This document shows, in pieces, positions 1 to 5,695 of a DNA stretch of 5,717 nt. The DNA is from Betaproteobacteria bacterium (GTDB taxonomy: Bacteria > Pseudomonadota > Gammaproteobacteria > Burkholderiales > Eutrophovitaceae). The stretch covers positions 1 through 5,717 of the forward strand of contig QXZO01000155.1 of assembly GCA_009886305.1 (NCBI GenBank), given 5' to 3'. The notes below the pieces were generated by a model. The model was not told where the DNA came from. It saw only the letters and a program-made list of their open reading frames with translations, and searched no databases. Positions within the stretch are counted from its first letter, which is position 1. Each line of letters starts with the position of its first letter. The position numbers and the translations under genes are program-made.

Positions 1-284
1 CCATTAGGCCTACCATCTTCACCTATGTTTGATAGCCGATACAGTTCCGGATTTTCATTTTCATGATATTGATTCATCACGTGAACTTGAAGTTTGCCAA
101 AGAGCTGACCAAAACGCACATGCTCTGTTGGAGTAATCGTTTGCTGTCCAAAATACAGAACTTGATACTGAAGGAAAAGGTTTTCTATTTCTTTTATGGT
201 TTTCTTATCGAGAGTTTTGGAAAGATCTAAATCTAAAATTTCTACTCCAAGATTTTCCGTCAGCTTGCGTACTTTGATTGGCAT
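1..284 (-). CDS. TauD/TfdA-family 2-oxoglutarate-dependent dioxygenase, N-terminal part (cut by window edge)
   Basis: This is the N-terminal 94 codons of a gene that runs off the left edge. The translation has the opening typical of TauD/TfdA enzymes: LGVEILDLDLS (residues 12-22), then a helix and VLYFGQQTITPTEHVRFGQLFG (42-63), which matches the family pattern 'VLxFRxQ-xoTPxxhvxFxxxFG'. The fragment ends at GEDGRPN, which in this family sits shortly before the iron-binding HxD motif, so none of the metal ligands (HxD...H) can be checked here. The family uses Fe(II), 2-oxoglutarate and O2 in the cytoplasm to hydroxylate small acids such as taurine or 2,4-D; the substrate here is unknown. The start is the ATG at 282-284, with an AAGGG ribosome-binding site 7 nt upstream. 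The gene follows the ThDP enzyme by 10 bp and is probably co-transcribed with it. Confidence 0.85.
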   Translation of the reverse strand, partial: MPIKVRKLTENLGVEILDLDLSKTLDKKTIKEIENLFLQYQVLYFGQQTITPTEHVRFGQLFGKLQVHVMNQYHENENPELYRLSNIGEDGRPN

Positions 285-291
285 TTTTTTG

Positions 292-296
292 CCCTT
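292..296 (-). promoter_or_regulatory. Ribosome-binding site of the dioxygenase gene, overlapping the upstream stop
   Basis: On the minus strand AAGGG lies 7 nt before the ATG and shares its first two bases with the TAA stop of the ThDP gene (295-297). Ribosomes finishing the upstream gene would sit on this site, so the two genes are likely translationally coupled. This also fixes the dioxygenase start. Confidence 0.65.
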
Positions 297-1956
297 AAGT
301 ATTTATATCTGTAGAGACCATTACTTCTATAAGATTTGTTTTATTACTCCGAGTCGCGTGCGTCAGCGCATCGTTTAAGTCACCCGGATCCTCTATGCGA
401 ATCGCTGGCACTCCCATTGATTCCGAAAGTTTGACGTAGTCAATCGCCGGATCAGTAATATTCATACCAATGTACCTATCTGTCCCTCTGAAAGACATCA
501 GACGTTGTTTCAAAATCTTGTAACCTTGATTGTTGGAGATCACATAAGTAATCGGGCGCTTTAGATGGGCTGCTGTCCATAGTGCTTGTATACTGTACAT
601 TGAGCTGCCGTCGCCGACTAATGCCACTATAGGACGATCTGGCAGTGCAAGCGATACCCCGATTGCTCCCCCCATCGCGAAACCAATGCCACCCGATGCA
701 AGTCCGAAATACCCTTGATGATCTTTTAGCGGAAGGTAATTAAGAAGGTTTACTGATGAGCTCAAAGCTTCTTCAATAACAACGCAATCCTTTGGAATAG
801 ATCTGGCCAGTTCCATCATAAGTTTGAGTGTATTTATCGGCTTAGTGTTATCAAATGATTGTGCTTGAGCGATTCGTTCTATCTTTTTAGAGGACCAATT
901 ACGACGTTTAACGTCCGCTAATCGTTTCGCCGCTGCAGATTTATTACCGTCGCTCATCATGTTCCGCAACAACTTGATTAACGCGGATGTGGTTTCCTTA
1001 ACGTTTGCACGGATTGCGAATTCAGCGGGATAGTTTTTACCGAGTTCCCAGTCTCGCTCTCCAATTTGCACGATTTTAATGTGTGAGGGTAAAGGATCGA
1101 TTTCGCTAAATACAGACATCCTTAGGACATCTGAACCCAAGAATACAACAAGATCATGCGTTTCTAATTGTTCTCGACAGACTTTTTGATTGCGTGAGAG
1201 TGCTCCTAAAAATGTAGGGTGCTCACTTTTAAATTGTGCCGAGTAAGGTATCGTTTGTTGAAAAACAGGAGCACCCATCGTTAGCGCTAATTCACCAGCT
1301 TCTTCCAATGCGTCTCTGGAGGCAACCTCATGACCTGCCACAATTGCCGGGTTCTTTGCTTTTAGTATGGCCAGCGCGAGTGTATTGAGCGTTTCTTGAT
1401 TAGGTAGGACTTGAGTATTTATCCGACTTGGTCTGCCTATGGCAATATCGGCCGACGCGTCCAAAACATCTCCTGGCAAGCTTAAAAAGACTGGCCCCAT
1501 CGGGGGCGTAAGTGCTATTTTGGCCGCCCGATGGATAATGAGAGGTAAATCTTGAATTCTCGTGCATTCAATAGCCCATTTAACGAGCGGCTGGGCAATA
1601 GGAACCAAAGGGTCATAGAGCATCGGCTCAGTGAGTCCATGGCCTTGTTCTTGCTGGCCCGCCGTAATGAGTACGGGAGATCCGAAAAATTTAGCGTTAT
1701 AAATCGAACCCATCGCATTACCGAGTCCGGGTGCGACATGAACGTTGGCTACGGCCAAGCTTCCTGATGCTCGAGCGTAACCGTCTGCCATGGCCACAAC
1801 AATATTTTCTTGTAAGCCTAGTATGTACTCTATATCGCTTTGTTTCCCAACGGCCTCCATGATGGCAAGCTCAGTGGTTCCAGGATTTCCGAACAGATAA
1901 TCAACCCCTTCTGAAGAGAGGCACTCTAGGAAAGCGTCATAGCCCTTAATCGTCAT
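295..1956 (-). CDS. Thiamin-diphosphate-dependent enzyme of the benzoylformate decarboxylase-like group
   Basis: This 553-residue protein has the three-domain layout of ThDP decarboxylases and acetolactate-synthase relatives. The N-terminal pyrimidine-binding domain carries GNPGTTE (23-29), the cofactor-activating Glu in LQE (Glu50) and NVHVAPGLGNAMGS (71-84). A central domain spans about 190-335. The C-terminal pyrophosphate-binding domain has SGGIGFAMGGAIGV (421-434) and the metal/ThDP motif starting GDGS (448-451) and ending NN (475-476). Local similarity to Pseudomonas benzoylformate decarboxylase (recalled sequence) is good, including AGQQ, PLVKW and ALWTAA. Glu47 and His70 of that enzyme are kept as Glu50 and His73, Ser26 is Thr27, but His281 appears to be Ser281. 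A non-oxidative 2-oxo-acid decarboxylase or carboligase is likely; benzoylformate itself is not assured. The protein is probably cytoplasmic, with no signal peptide or membrane segment. The ATG start has an AGGAG site 5 nt upstream. The gene lies just upstream of a TauD-like dioxygenase. Confidence 0.87.
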   Translation of the reverse strand: MTIKGYDAFLECLSSEGVDYLFGNPGTTELAIMEAVGKQSDIEYILGLQENIVVAMADGYARASGSLAVANVHVAPGLGNAMGSIYNAKFFGSPVLITAGQQEQGHGLTEPMLYDPLVPIAQPLVKWAIECTRIQDLPLIIHRAAKIALTPPMGPVFLSLPGDVLDASADIAIGRPSRINTQVLPNQETLNTLALAILKAKNPAIVAGHEVASRDALEEAGELALTMGAPVFQQTIPYSAQFKSEHPTFLGALSRNQKVCREQLETHDLVVFLGSDVLRMSVFSEIDPLPSHIKIVQIGERDWELGKNYPAEFAIRANVKETTSALIKLLRNMMSDGNKSAAAKRLADVKRRNWSSKKIERIAQAQSFDNTKPINTLKLMMELARSIPKDCVVIEEALSSSVNLLNYLPLKDHQGYFGLASGGIGFAMGGAIGVSLALPDRPIVALVGDGSSMYSIQALWTAAHLKRPITYVISNNQGYKILKQRLMSFRGTDRYIGMNITDPAIDYVKLSESMGVPAIRIEDPGDLNDALTHATRSNKTNLIEVMVSTDINT

Positions 1957-1961
1957 TGCAG

Positions 1962-1966
1962 CTCCT
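1962..1966 (-). promoter_or_regulatory. Ribosome-binding site of the ThDP enzyme gene
   Basis: AGGAG on the minus strand, 5 nt before the ATG at 1954-1956. It is the strongest Shine-Dalgarno match in the window and supports this start, which places the first domain exactly where the family begins. Confidence 0.7.
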
Positions 1967-2029
1967 AATTTCTGAGGATGGTCATAGGATTTTCTTATTC
2001 TGGATAATCATCAAACAAAAAGATATTAG

Positions 2030-2047
2030 CTCATCTCGCGATTTGAG
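2030..2047. promoter_or_regulatory. Imperfect 18-bp palindrome upstream of the ThDP gene, possible operator
   Basis: The sequence CTCATCTCGCGATTTGAG has matching ends (CTCA/TGAG) and a self-complementary TCGCGA centre, with two mismatched positions in each half. It lies about 74 bp before the ATG of the ThDP gene, within the range of a promoter or operator. A dimeric regulator could bind it, but no regulator gene is in the window and no confident -35/-10 pair was found around it. This is an inference from symmetry only. Confidence 0.25.
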
Positions 2048-2098
2048 GCAGATTGATGCATTAAAGAATGGCGAATGTACCGATAGAGGTATTTTTTT

Positions 2099-2144
2099 GA
2101 GTGCTGGTAATATTTTCTGAGAATATCCTTGCTACTCTGTTTTT
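2099..2144 (+). other. Imperfect hairpin followed by a short T run in the glnS/ThDP gene gap
   Basis: GAGT at 2099-2102 pairs with ACTC at 2134-2137. Inside this GC pairs with GC, GG with CC, and ATATT with AATAT around a small loop near 2116-2120, with several bulges between the helices. On the plus strand five T follow (2140-2144), which gives a terminator-like look for plus-strand transcription. Both flanking genes are on the minus strand, where the hairpin is followed by A residues instead. It is therefore not a convincing glnS terminator. It may stop antisense transcription, or be chance. Confidence 0.2.
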
Positions 2145-2177
2145 GGTTAATTATTTTGATAACGCTTCATAGTTATT

Positions 2178-3920
2178 TTATTTTTTCCAGTTATCTCGAA
2201 GAGTAACTGTTCGATTAAAAACTAAGCTTTCGGTTTTACTCGATACGTCAACCGTGAAGTAGCCGTGTCGTTCGAATTGGAAGCACTCACCTTCGTTAGC
2301 TTTGTTAGCTGAACGCTCAATTTGAATCTCAATGGTTTTTTTAGAGTTTGGATTTAAGTCGTCAATAAAGTTTCCGTTTTCTCCTGGGTGCTCTGTCGCG
2401 AACAGACGGTCGTAGAGAATTACATTAGCTTTGATTGAGCTATTAGCGTCAACCCAGTGGATATTGCCTTTCACCTTATATGTGTCGGCGCCAGGAGATC
2501 CAGATTTTGAATCCGGAAAATATTCACACAAGATGGTTTTTACTGTTCCTTTTTTATCCCTTTCAAAACCGGTGCACTTGATTACATAACCGTAGCGTAA
2601 TCGCACGGTATTTCCGACAAATAGTCGGAAGTATCCCTTTGGTGGGTCCTCCGAAAAGTCTTCCCTTTCGATCCATAATTCCTTAGAGAGAGAAATATCA
2701 CGTTGTCCGAGTTCCTTTTTCTGCGGATGGTTCGGGGCATGACAAGTCTCCGTATGTCCAGGCGTGAAATTTTCAATAATTAGTTTGATGGGGTTTAAAA
2801 CTGCAATTTTACGCATTGACGATTCGTTGAGCGTTTCACGCATGCAATCTTCAAGAATTGAGTAATCAATCCAAGAGTCGGCCTTTGAGACCCCGATACG
2901 ATCAGTGAAAAGACGAAAACCTTCTGGTGAGTATCCTCGACGGCGAGCGCCCACTAAGGTTGGCATTCGTGGGTCGTTCCATCCTTCGACATGTTTTTCT
3001 TTCACTAGTTGGATGAGTTTTCTTTTCGAAAGAATCACATGAGAAAGATTTAGCCGCGCAAATTCTATTTGGCGAGGCAACGGCTTTTGTAGAAACTTAA
3101 GTTCTAATAGCTTTTGATTTAGCCAATCATAAAGTGGGCGATGATCCTCAAATTCTAGAGTACAAATAGAGTGGGTAATATTCTCTAGTGCGTCCGAAAC
3201 ACCGTGGGTAAAGTCGTAGCTTGGATAAATTGACCAATCGCTCCCTGTTCGGTGGTGCGAGCCATGCTTGATTCGATAAGCCACCGGATCTCTGAGGTTG
3301 ATATTCGGACTTGACATATCAATTTTCAATCTCAGTGCGTGCGCTCCGTCTGCATGTTTACCCTCTCGCATCTCTTTAAAGAGCGTTAAGTTTTCATCTT
3401 TTGGCCGGTTACGAAATGGACTGTTTTCTCCAGGTTTTGTGAGTGTTCCGCGGTAGAGACGCATTTGATCTGCGTCCAGTGAGTCAACGTAGGCAAGATC
3501 TGCGCGAATTAATGCTTTAGCGAATTCATATAGTCGATCAAAGTAGTCGGACGAAAAATATTCGTGATGCGACCAGTCGAAACCAAGCCATTTCACAGAC
3601 TCGCGAATTGAGTCTACATATTCAATCTCCTCTGTTGCAGGATTTGTGTCATCAAACCTCAAGTGGCAAATGCCGTCATACTCCTTAGCTAGCCCAAAGT
3701 TTAAGTAGATTGATTTCGCAGGCCCTATGTGCAAATAGCCGTTTGGCTCTGGGGGAAATCGGGTCCGTATTTTTGCTTCATCGAAGCTGGCATTTTGGTG
3801 TTCTGATAAGGCGCCAGGTTTTCCATTCCACCGCCTTTCGTTAAACGCCCCAGACTTAAGATCATTTTCGATGGCCGCTTTAACGAAGTTACTAGTCGAT
3901 GGTGGAGTTTTAGCTTTCAA
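2178..3920 (-). CDS. glnS: Glutamine--tRNA ligase (GlnRS)
   Basis: This class I aminoacyl-tRNA synthetase of 580 residues joins glutamine to tRNA-Gln in the cytoplasm. Its length is slightly above the E. coli enzyme (about 554), mainly through a longer linker at residues 25-53. The Rossmann catalytic domain shows RFPPEPNGYLHIG (54-66), LRFDDTNP (87-94), IYPSYDFTH (231-239), SDALENITHSICTLEFEDH (242-260), RLNLSHVILSKRK (289-301, KMSKS-type loop) and HVEGWNDPRMPT (310-321). The C-terminal anticodon-binding barrels run from about 370 to the end (VRLRYGYVI, YKVKGNIHWV, FNRTVTLRD). Oddities: the HIGH signature reads HIGP (Pro67), and E. coli Cys229 corresponds to Ser230. The start codon is TTG (3918-3920). 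No ATG, GTG or other TTG lies in frame between it and the upstream stop, and the first internal Met is residue 153, beyond the HIGH motif. No Shine-Dalgarno sequence is evident. The gene is 155 bp downstream of the 179-residue gene and likely has its own promoter. Confidence 0.96.
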   Translation of the reverse strand: MKAKTPPSTSNFVKAAIENDLKSGAFNERRWNGKPGALSEHQNASFDEAKIRTRFPPEPNGYLHIGPAKSIYLNFGLAKEYDGICHLRFDDTNPATEEIEYVDSIRESVKWLGFDWSHHEYFSSDYFDRLYEFAKALIRADLAYVDSLDADQMRLYRGTLTKPGENSPFRNRPKDENLTLFKEMREGKHADGAHALRLKIDMSSPNINLRDPVAYRIKHGSHHRTGSDWSIYPSYDFTHGVSDALENITHSICTLEFEDHRPLYDWLNQKLLELKFLQKPLPRQIEFARLNLSHVILSKRKLIQLVKEKHVEGWNDPRMPTLVGARRRGYSPEGFRLFTDRIGVSKADSWIDYSILEDCMRETLNESSMRKIAVLNPIKLIIENFTPGHTETCHAPNHPQKKELGQRDISLSKELWIEREDFSEDPPKGYFRLFVGNTVRLRYGYVIKCTGFERDKKGTVKTILCEYFPDSKSGSPGADTYKVKGNIHWVDANSSIKANVILYDRLFATEHPGENGNFIDDLNPNSKKTIEIQIERSANKANEGECFQFERHGYFTVDVSSKTESLVFNRTVTLRDNWKK

Positions 3921-3935
3921 GGTGTCTTGGTAGTG

Positions 3936-3989
3936 TTCGAGTAGATTATATAAATTATTTATTATAAAAAGTGGCGCATTTCGAGTAGA
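3936..3989 (-). repeat. Two direct copies of TCTACTCGAA in the glnS upstream region
   Basis: The 10-mer TCTACTCGAA (minus strand) occurs at 3936-3945 and 3980-3989, 44 bp apart start to start. The promoter-proximal copy directly follows the nearer TATAAT box and shares one base with it. The distal copy lies upstream of the second TATAAT. The copies flank the candidate promoter, which could suit a regulator binding two sites or a local duplication. There is no further evidence of function. Confidence 0.3.
3945..3966 (-). promoter_or_regulatory. Two TATAAT boxes upstream of glnS, candidate -10 elements
   Basis: On the minus strand exact TATAAT hexamers occur at 3945-3950 and 3961-3966. The nearer one would start transcription about 18 nt before the TTG start of glnS, giving a very short leader that fits the lack of a Shine-Dalgarno site. 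No good TTGACA-like -35 sits at 16-18 bp from either box, and the segment is AT-rich, so chance matches are possible. Confidence 0.35.
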
Positions 3990-4075
3990 AATGTTTTTAC
4001 CATTACCTGTGGCCCGTGAATTTTACATTAGTTACTCAAAATACGGTTATCTCCTCAACTTTTATCCGTAGAGGT

Positions 4076-4615
4076 TCAATTATCGGAGTTGCCGATTTTA
4101 GAGAGTTGCAAAAAATCGAGATTGACGATTCGGTAACTTGGTTTGTATTCTTTTTTAAATACATTGGAATGTCTTAGTGTTGGGTAATCTTTGCTTTCAA
4201 TATCGCTGAAAAATGTTTCAGTTTCTTTCGGACTAAAGGGCAATTGGTTGGTATTTGACAGATCTTTGAGACAGTCACAGAATTTTTTTAATTTCTCTTT
4301 AGATCCATTGTGGTTTCTAGTGGTTTGGATGTAGGCTGATAATAGATTTTCTTTTGAATACTCCTGAGCTAGGTACGATCGTATGTGAACTCGAACAACT
4401 TTTCCATCGGGCGATATAGGATCAATGACTGGTTCAGCGTGAGTCTCGTTTAGATTATCTAATTCGAGATTGAATGCTTTCTCTAGAATATCATCTGCGG
4501 CGTTTGCGTGACTTGCGCCTAATGCGCTTTGATGCAGAAGTTTGTACAGATCTCGTAGTTCTAGGTTCGGATATCTGTCAATATGCTGAGACGTTAAGGT
4601 ACTTATGAATTTCAT
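4076..4615 (-). CDS. Conserved-looking protein of unknown function, 179 aa
   Basis: I do not recognise a named family. The protein appears soluble, with no signal peptide or hydrophobic segment, and is mixed helical. Three blocks look constrained: YKLLHQSALGASHA (24-37), EPVIDPISPDGKVVRVHIRSYL (61-82, shown here by its ends and core) and HSNVFKKEYKPSYRIV (149-164). From memory, similar blocks (ISPDGxxVRVHLRPY and YRPAYRVV) occur in uncharacterised bacterial proteins, so this is probably a real family member. The His, Arg and Tyr residues in these blocks (His28, His36, His77, Arg79, His149, Tyr161, Arg162) could form an active or binding site, which is inference. The ATG start gives about 20 residues before the first block; no clear Shine-Dalgarno precedes it, and the frame stays open upstream without a nearby ATG. 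The gene is divergent from birA and upstream of glnS, and neither neighbour suggests a role. Confidence 0.8.
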   Translation of the reverse strand: MKFISTLTSQHIDRYPNLELRDLYKLLHQSALGASHANAADDILEKAFNLELDNLNETHAEPVIDPISPDGKVVRVHIRSYLAQEYSKENLLSAYIQTTRNHNGSKEKLKKFCDCLKDLSNTNQLPFSPKETETFFSDIESKDYPTLRHSNVFKKEYKPSYRIVNLDFLQLSKIGNSDN

Positions 4616-4723
4616 TTGGATGTTAGTTAAATCGGTTATTGGTGAGGAATTAAAATTTTGATTAGGTATATATATTACGTTAAAGATTTTTTTTTAGTAT
4701 CCACTCTTGGTCTTTAAATTGCG
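4616..4723. other. Divergent intergenic region between birA and the 179-aa gene, presumed promoters
   Basis: These 108 bp must hold the promoters for both divergent genes unless one is transcribed from further away. The segment is very AT-rich, with a TATATATATTA stretch near 4667-4675 and a run of nine T at 4687-4695. A TTGATT at 4658-4663 with TAAAGA 17 bp downstream is a weak sigma-70-like pair for birA. No inverted repeat resembling the E. coli BirA operator (TTGTAAACC-type halves) was noticed. Confidence 0.35.
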
Positions 4724-5695
4724 ATGAGCTTATCTAAGGAAATTCTGTCCACTTTATCTGTGACTGGTACATCTTCTATGGCGTACTTGAGTCAAAAACT
4801 CGGGGCTAACTTAAGAGAGTTAGAGGAGGCGGTATGTCAGATCAACCAGGGGCGCACTTTCGTTACTCGAATAGAAGACAAGATGCTCGCGTTGAGTGAG
4901 GTTTCTAAAAGGTTGTGCACTAAACGAATTCGTGCAGTATTGGGATTGGATGCTGATCGATTTAGATTTGAATTGACTGCGAAGACAGCTTCAACTAATG
5001 ATGATTTGTTGACTTTGATAAAAACGGGTCGGGCTCAGGACAGGTTAATTCGAATTGCAGAAACGCAGACAGCAGGTAGAGGCACAAAAGGAAGACAATG
5101 GGTATCTATTCCTGGTGGCTCTTTAACTTTTTCAATTTTACGGAGCGTAGCTCCTGCTGCCATGCTAAGGGGCATCTCCACTCTACCTTTAGTTGTTGGG
5201 TTATCGATTGTTCGTTCGATAAATGCACTTGCTGATGTCGACTGCCGCTTGAAGTGGCCCAATGATGTTTTATCCGATAAAAAAAAATTAGCGGGCGTAT
5301 TAATCGAATCCACATCGATAAGCGGGCACCATTTCGTGGTGATTGGGATAGGCATTAATGTCTGTTTACCACAAACATTAATGAAAGATATTGATCAACC
5401 GGTTATTGATCTACATAGCTTGGGCGCATCTATCGACCGTAATGATCTAGTCGGCAATCTAGTCATAGAATTAGATAATATGTTGGAGCGATACTTTACG
5501 GATGGTTTTGATTTTTTTCGTTCGGAATGGTGCGCTATGCACGCTTATCATAATCGAAAGGTCTTTTTCGCTCTACCTGATGGCGGGCAAATAGAGGGAG
5601 ATGTTGTAGACGTAGACCTCGATGGAGCTTTGATTTTGAATGTGGATGGAAAGGTTGCGCGGTATATTTCTGGAGAGATACAAATAACTAATTAA
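4724..5695 (+). CDS. birA: Biotin--[acetyl-CoA-carboxylase] ligase, BirA type with N-terminal helix-turn-helix region
   Basis: BirA makes biotinyl-5'-AMP and transfers biotin to a lysine of the biotin carboxyl carrier protein. Bifunctional forms also repress biotin genes. The 323-residue length matches E. coli BirA (321) with all three parts. Residues 1-65 form a winged-helix-like segment (KEILSTLS, then YLSQKLGANLRELEEAVCQI), though its recognition helix is not strongly typical. The catalytic core has STND (90-93), the biotin-adenylate loop AETQTAGRGTKGRQW (112-126), KWPNDV (177-182), KKLAGVLIES (187-196) with the likely catalytic Lys188, and GIGINV (208-213). The C-terminal SH3-like domain (about 275-323) contains EGDVVDVDLDGALIL. 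The loop reads GRGTKGR, so E. coli Arg118 aligns with Thr121. The start ATG is fixed by a TAA 6 nt upstream in frame; no clear Shine-Dalgarno is visible. A run of nine A (5279-5287) encodes the KKK next to Lys188. Confidence 0.94.
   Translation: MSLSKEILSTLSVTGTSSMAYLSQKLGANLRELEEAVCQINQGRTFVTRIEDKMLALSEVSKRLCTKRIRAVLGLDADRFRFELTAKTASTNDDLLTLIKTGRAQDRLIRIAETQTAGRGTKGRQWVSIPGGSLTFSILRSVAPAAMLRGISTLPLVVGLSIVRSINALADVDCRLKWPNDVLSDKKKLAGVLIESTSISGHHFVVIGIGINVCLPQTLMKDIDQPVIDLHSLGASIDRNDLVGNLVIELDNMLERYFTDGFDFFRSEWCAMHAYHNRKVFFALPDGGQIEGDVVDVDLDGALILNVDGKVARYISGEIQITN

Larger units (their letters stand above)
1957..2177. other. Intergenic region between glnS and the ThDP gene
   Basis: This 221-bp AT-rich gap separates two genes on the same strand, so the ThDP/dioxygenase pair probably has its own promoter rather than reading through from glnS. 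Apart from the palindrome, the hairpin and the ribosome-binding site listed separately, no coding signal, RNA gene or clear promoter was found. No standard intrinsic terminator for glnS (a GC-rich stem followed by T on the minus strand) is visible. Confidence 0.5.
3921..4075. other. Intergenic region between the 179-aa gene and glnS
   Basis: This 155-bp segment carries the candidate glnS promoter elements and the 10-bp direct repeats listed separately. A short inverted repeat, TACGG (4042-4046) with CCGTA (4066-4070), has a 19-nt interval and no T run on the minus strand, so it is not called a terminator for the upstream gene. No small ORF with a ribosome-binding site was seen. Confidence 0.45.

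Noticed and set aside
196..378. Plus-strand open frame of 60 codons
   Set aside because: It overlaps the ThDP gene end and the dioxygenase start on the other strand, both of which have clear family motifs, and it has no recognisable protein features.
1515..1767. Open frames on both strands inside the ThDP gene (71-74 codons)
   Set aside because: They lie wholly within a well-supported enzyme gene in other frames and show no family motifs.
2160..2190. ATAAC/GTTAT inverted repeat with a following T-rich stretch at the glnS end
   Set aside because: A 5-bp AT-rich stem overlapping the stop codon, with the T-rich side on the wrong strand for glnS, is not convincing.
2582..2776. Minus-strand open frame of 64 codons inside glnS
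   Set aside because: It is out of frame within the conserved GlnRS anticodon-binding region and is composition driven.
4042..4070. Inverted repeat TACGG/CCGTA after the 179-aa gene as a terminator
   Set aside because: The stem is only 5 bp, the interval is 19 nt, and no T run follows on the minus strand.
5035..5355. Minus-strand open frames of 106 and 69 codons inside birA
   Set aside because: They are antisense to the conserved BirA catalytic core, which explains the long open stretch; no motifs or ribosome-binding sites support them.
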